A stretch of 64,000 bases of DNA from the NCBI GenBank assembly GCA_021521415.1, contig JAIQDT010007377.1, forward strand, positions 92,861 to 156,860, written 5' to 3'. The notes below the pieces were generated by a model, which was given only the letters and a program-made list of their open reading frames with translations, made no database searches and was not told the origin of the DNA. Below, one piece after another: positions 56,543 to 64,000 of the stretch. Position numbers and translations under genes: made by a program. The stretch's first letter is position 1, and every line of letters starts with the position of its first letter. Source of the stretch: Bidens hawaiensis. Its lineage: Eukaryota > Streptophyta > Magnoliopsida > Asterales > Asteraceae.

Positions 56543-57151
56543 TGTAACATTTCGGGTTTTCGAACCTCTCTTTTATGTAATCTTTACCCGACCCGGGTTC
56601 GGGTTCGGGTATTTAATCAATTAAGTTTCGTATTTGTTTAATTCTTTTTATTTATATAATTGATTATAATTATAAGTTATACAAAAACAACCCTTAACCA
56701 ACTTTAATTCACCTTTGCATCCAACATCAAAGATCAAGGACCAACTAAAATAATATTCTCTTTCTCTTCTTTCTTGCAACAGCCGACAACATCTCCCCCC
56801 CCCCCCCCTCCCTTTTCTTGGACCAAAATCTACGGACTAAATCAAGCAAATTGATATAATCAAATCATTGACAACCTAAAACGCGTCTACTGACAAGCTA
56901 TACATGGTAATTAGTTAGCTAAAACAACTAATTGATTCGTAATTGCGAATAAAATGAACCGCGGCCTAAATGGTTCTTGAAACACTATATAAACGTCACT
57001 ATAATTCAATTAAATCACACCATACCACCCCTATTAAATTGCGACCCTAACCCTAACCTAATTTCAACATACACAGTCGTTAAGACCTTCGTCGATCAAT
57101 CCAAGAGCTGTGACAACTCATCTCGTCGTTCACCCTCATTTCATCATCAAT
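56543..57151 (+). repeat. Right LTR of the chromovirus, 3'-truncated
   Basis: Matches 46170 to about 46790 and stops abruptly after CATCATCAAT, where the left LTR goes on with TTCGGTAATT and this copy with GTTGAGCAGG. It keeps the TATA box (56986-56993). About three quarters of the LTR is missing, including the poly-A end, and no target duplication can be tested. Confidence 0.88.
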
Positions 57152-57626
57152 GTTGAGCAGGGTTCTAGTATCGTAACCGGGTATCAGTACACGCGTAACA
57201 TGTAATTGGCACCGGTACACATTTTTATTGTCCATTTAAAAAATAAAGTAAAAAAGGTTAAGTTATCCCATCTTGATCTTAACCCATCATAACTTTTTTT
57301 TGAATAATAAAAATCCTAACCCAAACTCATTTTAATCCAACCTATCCATATGGCTACCTCTACTTTCAAGTTTCAAACGGATACTGAATCGAACTGAAAC
57401 ATGTATATTTCAAACCAGCACTTAGTTAAGACCGTTCACTCGTTACAAGGGTATATGACCCCAACCCACGCGTTGACCACAATAGAGATTGCTTTATGAA
57501 CAAACAAATCTAAATTCCAACTTATTATTAATTCAATTGCTTTATAAATACGTTTCTACAAATTGAACACATATCAAAACAAACCCAAAATTGGGTGTAT
57601 GTTACAATATCTTACCTATGTTCACG
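57152..57626. other. Unassigned stretch between the truncated LTR and the small host gene
   Basis: No frame is supported. The GGTTCTAGTATCGTAACCGGGTA-type start at 57160 (interrupted copy) and TTAACCCATC/CATTTTAATCCAACC words near 57285-57350 recall the hAT-type element at 16999, so this may be an element fragment. The part next to 57627 should hold the 3' end of the minus-strand gene. Confidence 0.4.
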
Positions 57627-58019
57627 TTATAATCGATGGGAGCTTGTATTTGTAACTCGAACATACCAGAGAAAGCAATCGCAGAATCGTGTTACGAGAC
57701 TAACAACAACTTCAGATAATCGGGTCCAGAGTCGGTGGAAGACCGTGGTTCCACCCGAGTCTAGTGAGACGGAAACAGGCTGCAGGTATGCCCATGCAGC
57801 CTGTTTCACTAGCCGGTTACGGATGAAAATATCGTAACTGGAATGTACCGTGTAAGAGGGGAGTTTGGGGGACTGGACAGCCGCGGCGGTGGGCGGGAGG
57901 ATGTCCCGAAGGGAGGTGTAGGAAGCGGGTCTCAGAGAAACTAGCTCAAAATCGGCCGAAGACGATGAGTAGGATGACTTGGTGGTGGATATGGGCGTTT
58001 GGACACCGTTGAGGTCCAT
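57627..58019 (-). CDS. Small conserved plant protein of unknown function, 130 aa
   Basis: The open frame extends to 58187, but I place the start at 58019, where MDLNGVQTPISTTKSSYSS begins. The 56 residues before it look like untranslated sequence, and this N-terminus is of a type I recall from plant uncharacterised proteins (STTKSS.SSSSADFELVSL, then SYTSLRDILP). Residues 62-80 read YDIFIRNRLVKQAAWAYLQP, and the C-terminal 40 residues are amphipathic to hydrophobic (VVVSLVTRFCDCFLWYVRV), possibly membrane-associated. No catalytic motif is seen. It is uninterrupted, less AT-rich than its surroundings and about 0.5 kb from the chromovirus right edge. Function unknown. Confidence 0.8.
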   Translation of the reverse strand: MDLNGVQTPISTTKSSYSSSSADFELVSLRPASYTSLRDILPPTAAAVQSPKLPSYTVHSSYDIFIRNRLVKQAAWAYLQPVSVSLDSGGTTVFHRLWTRLSEVVVSLVTRFCDCFLWYVRVTNTSSHRL

Positions 58020-58375
58020 TGCATGAGAAGAAAGAAAAGGATGAAATTTTGTGTTGATTTGTTTAGTCCTGTTTAGACAAAGTGGCCAAATTGTTTTCTT
58101 TGAAAACAATATAACGAGTTGAAAACCAGAATATAAATAATTCCAAATGTGTATTTTAATACATGACGTGTTTATCGTGTTATCCAATAATTATTAAGGT
58201 TTTTTAAAAACTGAGAAATGGTTTGTTCGGTTTAATGGTTTGGTACGGTTCATGTTTGCTGCCTAATAAGTTCATGTAGTGGTGTAAATCAAAACTTTAA
58301 AAAAAAAAGGCAAATCAACCGGTTAACTTTTTTTGTTTTAACGACTAAATTACACATTATATCCGTTTTTAACAG

Positions 58376-58445
58376 GGCTTGAACCATTAACCTTAAAGGA
58401 GAGCCAATCGGACTAACCCCCACCACTACAAGTTAACATTTTAAT
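58376..58445 (-). repeat. Possible tRNA-derived SINE remnant
   Basis: On the minus strand TAGTCCGATTGG resembles an A box (one departure) and GGTTCAAGCCC a B box, about 30 nt apart. Ends are undefined and no tRNA fold is complete. The rest of 58020-59209 is AT-rich without a supported gene. Confidence 0.4.
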
Positions 58446-59209
58446 GATTAAATCCACATTGAGTTTGGAAACGCTTGTGTATTGTTTTATCTTAATTCTT
58501 ACCTTTTACTTTTAGAATACGAAATTATTATTTCTTTTAACAGCAGCAGGCATTTATATATAAGTTATTATTTTTATTATTGTTTGTTAATGAATACTTT
58601 TTTATTAGTTAAAAAAAACTTTGATTGACTAAAAAGAAAAATAATGGTTAAAACCTTATCCATGACTTGGCTTGTCAAGCTAACTCAACCAGTGAGCCGT
58701 TAAAACTGTCGTACTTCGGTTAAATTTTTATAAAAACATATGGTGTTCAATCTTTTTAAATGGAAGTGGTGGATTCAAAATTCTTTCACTACAATGTTAG
58801 AAGGATTTTGAATAAATATAAAAAATATATATATGTCAAACCAAACTGTTAAAGTGCATCTTAAATGCACGTTCTTTTACTCCAACTTCAAAATATTAAT
58901 TTAATTTATGAATATATTAGATTATTTAAAACAAACATACTAAAGTCCAAATTACAAATACCCGTTGTTACTTAGTTACTTAGTTGATCGTTTAAAAAAT
59001 ATATATTTAAAAAAAATGCATTTAAAAAAAGTATAAAATAAAAACGTCACATTTTTGTGGGGGCAATGTGGGGAAATAACGTGTGGTGGAAATCGGAAAG
59101 ACGTTATGTGATAATGAGTGAGATGTCATATTCAATTGGAATATAATTGGATGGTTGGAGACGACTTAGTCTATTTCAAATTTAAAATTAAAATGCACGG
59201 TATCATGTA

Positions 59210-59704
59210 TCTATAATATATATAAACGAAGACCTAATAATCCTACGTGTCGCGATGTGGTCGTTCCCTCTTTTTTTGGAGTCACCAGATTTGCTTGATT
59301 TTTAAATAGAGGCTTCTCATGCATTTGACCCGAATTCACGGGTATGGGTCCTTAAACGGGTTATAACATCTCATTAAACTAAAAACTAATCTCACTAAAT
59401 ATTTGATACAAAAATCCTATAAAGTAGAAATATACTACAAAGTAACATCTGATTTATTTATAAAAAGATATATATTATTTATAATTTAAAAACCAATTTT
59501 ATAGTAAAAAACTAAACAGGTATTGGATCCAATCAAACTCATATAGCTTTTAAACCGGGTTATAACATCTCATTTATTTGTGAAACAATTTAATATCAAA
59601 TCATAAGTATATTAATAACCTTCATACAATAAAAAATTCAAAAAATAAATAAATATCTAAAACAAATAATATAAACGACCCCGTAATACGGGGGGATAAA
59701 CTAG
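59210..59704 (+). mobile_element. Non-autonomous Helitron, 495 bp
   Basis: It begins TCTATAATATATATAAA after an A and ends with a hairpin CCCCGTAATACGGGG, a 7-nt spacer and CTAG followed by T. The 5' TC, 3' hairpin plus CTRR and insertion between A and T are the Helitron hallmarks. No terminal inverted repeats or target duplication are seen, as expected. A related copy lies at 63174-63650. Confidence 0.85.
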
Positions 59705-60194
59705 TTATATATATACAAACAAAAAATATATTTAATATTGTGAGAAATCATATGACATGAATAAGTTTCTGATTTCTTTTTGTATGTATATATAATATCA
59801 ATTTAACAAGTAGAGGAAAAACAAGCATGAAAGCTATGTTTTTACAGGTGGTCGTAGTTTGCATACACTATTGGAGAAAAAGATGAAAAGAGAAAAAAAA
59901 TTACGTAGTAAAATGTCTTTTACTAATTTATAGGGAAAAAAGGGGTGTATGATAGACTAAATTAGCATGAATGAAAAAAGGGCCTTTTCCATTTAGGTGT
60001 GCATATATGACCTGTTAAAATGACTTGACAAATACGATACATGAAAATGAGAGCTTGTAAATAGTGAGAAAAAAAAATTAAAATAGAATATGTAATTATA
60101 TATGACTCGGTTAATGGGGTTACTTGGACTCGATTATGATCTAGTTGGGGTTCCCAACTCAGTGAAGGAGGTGGGTAAATGCCGTTATAGTTTC

Positions 60195-62110
60195 GGCTTG
60201 AGCTTCTGTTCTTGTTAACGGGTCTCCGACTCGCTAATTCCAATGTACCCAGAAGGATCCGCCAAAGGGATCCGTTATCACCATTAATGTTCCTAATAGC
60301 TATGGAGGGGTTATCAGGTATGTTAAAAGAGGCAGTGTCGAAGGGGTTTTTTCGCGGGATAAGGGTGGGGCAGAATGGTCCAACTTTGTCTCATTTTTTG
60401 TATGCGGATGATGCGGTGTTCTTGGGCGAGTGGAACACGACCAACGCGGTAAACTTGAAAAGAATTCTACGGGTTTTTCATGCGGTGTCGGGCCTAAAAG
60501 TAAACCTAAACAAATGTCGGGTTTTTGGAACGAAGGTGGACGACGGGGAAGTGTTGGGGATAGCTCAGATCCTACATTGTAGGGTGGGCGTTTTGCCATT
60601 ATGTCATCTTGGTGTAAGTGTTGGAGGGAACATGAACTTGATTAAATTTTGGGACCCCGATATTGAGCTCTTTAAAAAACGATTATCTAGATGGAAGGCA
60701 AAAAACCTTTCGTTTGAGGGTCGACTAACGGTTATAAAATCGGTGTTAAATTCGCTTCCAACTTATTACTTTTCGTTATTTCGTGCTCCGGAAGGGGTAT
60801 TGAGGAAGTTGGAGCGAATAAGAAGAGTGTTCTTTTGGGGTGGAACGGAAGACAAAGCAAAAATAAATTGGGTAGCCTGGGACAAAGTCGTTGCCCCTGT
60901 TGGGAAAGGCGGCCTTGGTTTGGGTTCGCTTTCGGTAGCGAACTTGGCTTTGCTCGCAAAATGGTAGTGGAGATTTAAACAAGAGAAACATGGGTTGTGG
61001 CGTAAAGTAGTCTGGGCGATTCACCACACAACGAGATCGTGGAATTTTATTCCGGTTAGTATGGCAATTGCGGGCCCATGGAGGAAGATAGGTAATGTTT
61101 CGGTTTCCTTTGATTTGTTGGGTATTAACTTATGGTCCAACATGAAGTGGGTGATCGGAAGTGGGTCAGATTCAATGTTTTGGATTGATAATTGGATCGG
61201 GGAGTCGCCGCTCAATGACCAATTCCCTTTATTGTTTAAACTTAAACACATGAAAGGTTGCAAAGTGGGTGACAAATTGGTAATTTATGAAAGGGAGTTG
61301 TGTGGGGTGTGGAGTTGGTATAGGCAATTGGTTTCGACTGATGAGATCAACGAGTTTAGGCAACTTTTAATCCTTTGTAGCGGGGCGACCGTTGGGGATG
61401 GGATCGACAGATTAATATGGGCTCTAGACGGATCAGGCGACTTTTCAATTAATAGCATTAAAAAACACGTGGGGGAATGGTGCTATCCGGACGCGACTTG
61501 GGCTTCGGTTGGAACAATTGGATTTCAAAGAAGGTTTGTGTTCTTTGCCTGGCGGGTGGGGTTGGAACGTGTGGCCTCGCTAGTTGAATTGGCAAAAAGG
61601 AATATTGTTTTTGGGTCGGTGTTATGTCCGTTGTGTGGGGAGGTAGATGAAACGGTGGAGCATATTTTTGCTTCATGCGGTTTTGCACAACATGTGTGGC
61701 AAACACTTGCACATTGGTCTAATATTCCAAATTGCTATGTGTTTAGTGTCCGAGATATTTTAGAGATGCACAAGTATTCGGGCTTTAATAGTGACAAAAG
61801 GGAGATGTTTCAAGGGGTTTGTCTCACCGCATTGTGGGTAATTTGGAAGGCAAGAAATGAGGTGGTGTTTAACGGGAGGCCGGCCATATTGGGGGAGGTT
61901 GTTGCAGACATCAAGTCGCTGGCGTTTTTATGGTTAAAAAACCGGCCCAAAAGAAGGGCTCTAACTTGGGAGAATTGGAGACGTTTTGAAATTTGAATAT
62001 TTATTAGTTGGTGTTCTTAGGTGTTTTACTCGGGTGTATTTTTTGGTCCTTTTTTGGACCTTGTATCTTTTGTGTATATATATATAGTCTTTGTTGGCCG
62101 TTCAAAAAAA
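60195..62110 (+). mobile_element. 5'-truncated L1-type LINE
   Basis: The element enters within the RT domain, contains most of the remaining ORF2, and ends about 110 bp after the final stop in GTTGGCCGTTC followed by a short A run, as plant L1 3' ends do. Truncation at the 5' end is normal for target-primed insertion. A target duplication could not be established because the 3' flank is TA-rich. Confidence 0.85.
60212..61996 (+). pseudogene. LINE ORF2 remnant: reverse transcriptase and zinc-binding RVT domain
   Basis: From about 60260 the frame gives RT motif B (QRDPLSPLMFLIAMEG), motif C (SHFLYADDAVFLG) and thumb-type blocks (LSFEGRLTVIKSVLNSLPTY, VFFWGG). After a single TAG at 60965-60967, where a Trp is expected, the same frame runs 333 aa to 61996 and ends in the zf-RVT domain (VLCPLCGEVDETVEHIFASC). 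The RT palm start and the endonuclease are missing. A frameshift near 60245-60250 separates it from VNGSPTR just upstream. The Met at 60212 is not a biological start. With one stop in 1.7 kb, the copy is fairly young. Confidence 0.9.
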
Positions 62111-63173
62111 TATATATATAATTTACAAGTTTGGTGTCACAAGTGGCTTATTGGGCCACTTGGCGGCACCGTATTGGTCGGTGAATTTCGTATATTTTTT
62201 AGTTTAGTTACCACGATAAACGTAATGGAAATGGATCAAACATCAATTTTTTTAGTTTCGGTACCATAACAAATCTGTAAGAAACCGGCCGAGTTCGCGC
62301 AGACTCGCGACTTTATTTAACGACAACGCTACCCGACCCCCCCCCCCCCCCCAATTGGCTGTTGGTCCACCTCAAGTTTTTTATTTTTTTCATTTTTTAG
62401 TTCCGGTACCGTAAGGTACGTAATCAAAACCGACCAAATTCGTGTCAAGTTGCCGCCTCAATGCTCGGGACCGACAACACTTTGGTTATACCATCGCCTG
62501 GGTTTGCCAACCAGCTAGATATCGTCTTAAATATTTTGTTTTTTTTATATGTTAATTTGACGAATTAATATTTTGGGTTTTAACCCTCAAATTTTACTAA
62601 TGGTGTATATATTGTTACGAAGGCAGCCGGTACTGACCGAATTCGTGTCGACTCATCGTCATAACGTTTGGGTTTTACCAACGCCTAGGTTTCAACGTAT
62701 GGGTTTTGCCAGATGGCCCGGCGCAACACGCTAATTCCTCATCTGCAAATTAGCCCTTCCCGTGGGTTATTTTCTCAACGAATAAGTAATTCTAGGAATG
62801 AAATCTTTATATAATTCGAAAAAACAAAGCACAAGTCCAGGGCAATAAAATATGAAAAATTTTTATCATTATCCTGCAACCTAAATTGATAAGATAATCA
62901 ATGGATAAATTGATTGGGCCGAATCATTGCATAGAAATTGATTTGATTGGGCCGAATCCAACATGCATATATTTTACATACTTATATAGATATAGAAAAT
63001 TTCAAATAAAAACTCGAAGACTAAACAACTAAAATCTTTCTATTTTTGTATTGGATCCACAATGAATCCTATGGATCCTTAGGCGGGATGAAAATCTAGT
63101 TAGCAATATTACTGAAGTAACATTTGCGCACACCACACCATTCAAAAGAAAAATAAAAATAAAAGGTTAGCAA
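62111..63173. other. Intergenic, with recurrent short words
   Basis: AATTCGTGTC(A/G)A-type words occur near 62438 and 62641 and a related CGAGTTCGCGCAGACTCG near 62290, along with GTACCATAAC/GTACCGTAAGG; these hint at degenerate internal repetition over 62200-62700. A C-run of about 15 is at 62338-62352. At 63068-63100, CCTATGGATCCTTAGG then CTAGT resembles a Helitron 3' end without a clear 5' partner. No gene is supported. Confidence 0.5.
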
Positions 63174-63650
63174 TCTTAAATATAAACGAAACATTCTTGC
63201 ATTCTCTCAAGCTACAAGATTACCTTATTTGTAAATGGAAGTTTCTCATTCATTTGACCCGAATTCATGGGCATATGTCTCACCAAACCTAGATAGCCCT
63301 TGAACCGGATTATAACATCTCATTAAATTATAAAATTAATCTTACCAAATATTTGATATGAAAATCCTATAAAATAGAAATATACTAAAAACTAGTATAC
63401 GATTTTTTCTAAAAAAATATATTATTTATAATTAAAAATAATTTTATAGTAAAAAAAGAAAGCGGGTCATAGGTCTCACCAAACCCAAATAACTTTTAAA
63501 CCGGGTTGTAGCATCTCATTTATTTGTGAAACATTTTCATCATTAAATTCTAAGTATATTATTAACTTACTTACAATAAATAAAATTAAAATTCAAAAAA
63601 ATATAAATATTATAACGAATAATGTAAAATAACTCCGTAATATGAGGAAC
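63174..63650 (+). mobile_element. Second, more degenerate Helitron-like copy
   Basis: Starts TCTTAAATATAAACGAA after an A and follows 59210-59704 over most of its length (CATTTGACCCGAATTCA, TTATAACATCTCATTAAA, TTTTAAACCGGGTT). Its 3' hairpin is decayed (CTCCGTAATATGAG), and the CTAG end is absent. It also has an extra TATGTCTCACCAAACC-type segment. The sequence from 63651 to the window end is AT-rich without features. Confidence 0.7.
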
Positions 63651-64000
63651 ATTGGTATTATTATATGAAATATATCATATTATATGTATATAATATACGA
63701 GATACATATATGTAATTTTGCGTTACACGTAATTAGCTACTTCTTATATATTTATTTTTATATACAGTACTAAATGTATAACTAAAAAAATTTAACAAAA
63801 TTTCAAAAAAAAAAATTGTTTTAAGTAGAGTTGTCGCAATAGCCAAGCCTTAAAAGATTTTGCACTCATCAACGCACGGGTTTCTTTTTCTGGTTATCGA
63901 CAAGTGTGAAAAAAAATTCCGATGTTTTTCACCATTTACCATTTTTAAGTGACGTAAATATATATTAGGTAGTGGCATATCACAAAAGATGTGTTTCTAT

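Noticed and set aside
62021..62269. 82-aa frame after the LINE
   Set aside because: It crosses the LINE 3' end and A/TA tract and has no family features.

Overview
The window looks like transposon-dense nuclear DNA from a flowering plant, most likely a eudicot and probably an Asteraceae-type genome; the family placement is inference. It is AT-rich, carries plant-specific gene families (an OVATE protein), tRNA-Met primer sites, chromodomain-type Ty3/gypsy and Ty1/copia elements, plant hAT, Mutator-like and Helitron elements, and no bacterial-style gene organisation. Only two ordinary host genes are convincing: an OVATE family repressor (18101-18646, minus) and a small conserved protein of unknown function (57627-58019, minus). 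A third intact reading frame is a hAT transposase (36835-38859, minus). Almost everything else is decayed or nested mobile DNA. Layout: 0.2-11.3 kb is a rearranged Ty1/copia element whose coding part is on the minus strand and whose two LTR-leader copies face each other as an inverted repeat. 12.0-15.2 kb is a broken reverse transcriptase gene of a plant family whose tail recurs as a small fragment at 18.9-19.3 kb. 15.7-22.1 kb holds two non-autonomous hAT elements and two Mutator-like elements, all with recognisable target duplications, around the OVATE gene. 22.2-24.3 kb is a dead hAT transposase split by a 978-bp LTR-element remnant that has its own perfect 5-bp target duplication. 24.8-33.3 kb is nested solo LTRs (an Athila/Tat-like LTR split by a 4-kb chromovirus-type LTR that itself carries three small TIR elements in TA repeats, then a second chromovirus-type solo LTR). 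33.5-46.1 kb contains a long-TIR element, a pair of outward-facing inverted ends 10.8 kb apart, microsatellites, the intact 3.16-kb hAT transposon, an Athila/Tat-like fragment and a 2.4-kb solo LTR with a perfect target duplication. 46.2-57.2 kb is a Tekay/Del-like chromovirus with a long left LTR (itself invaded), a full but mutated gag-pol and a truncated right LTR. 57.6-64 kb has the small host gene, a Helitron with matching 5' and 3' signatures, a 5'-truncated L1-type LINE with a single stop codon in its surviving reading frame, and a second Helitron-like copy. The elements mostly do not act together; what they record is layered insertion, solo-LTR formation and decay. The parts that could still function are the hAT transposon, the two host genes and several LTR promoters. 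The strongest unexplained signals are the inverted LTR copia structure, an LTR with a primer site on one side and a polypurine tract on the other, tRNA-like Pol III boxes at the same place in two chromovirus LTRs, and telomere-type repeats inside the intact hAT element.
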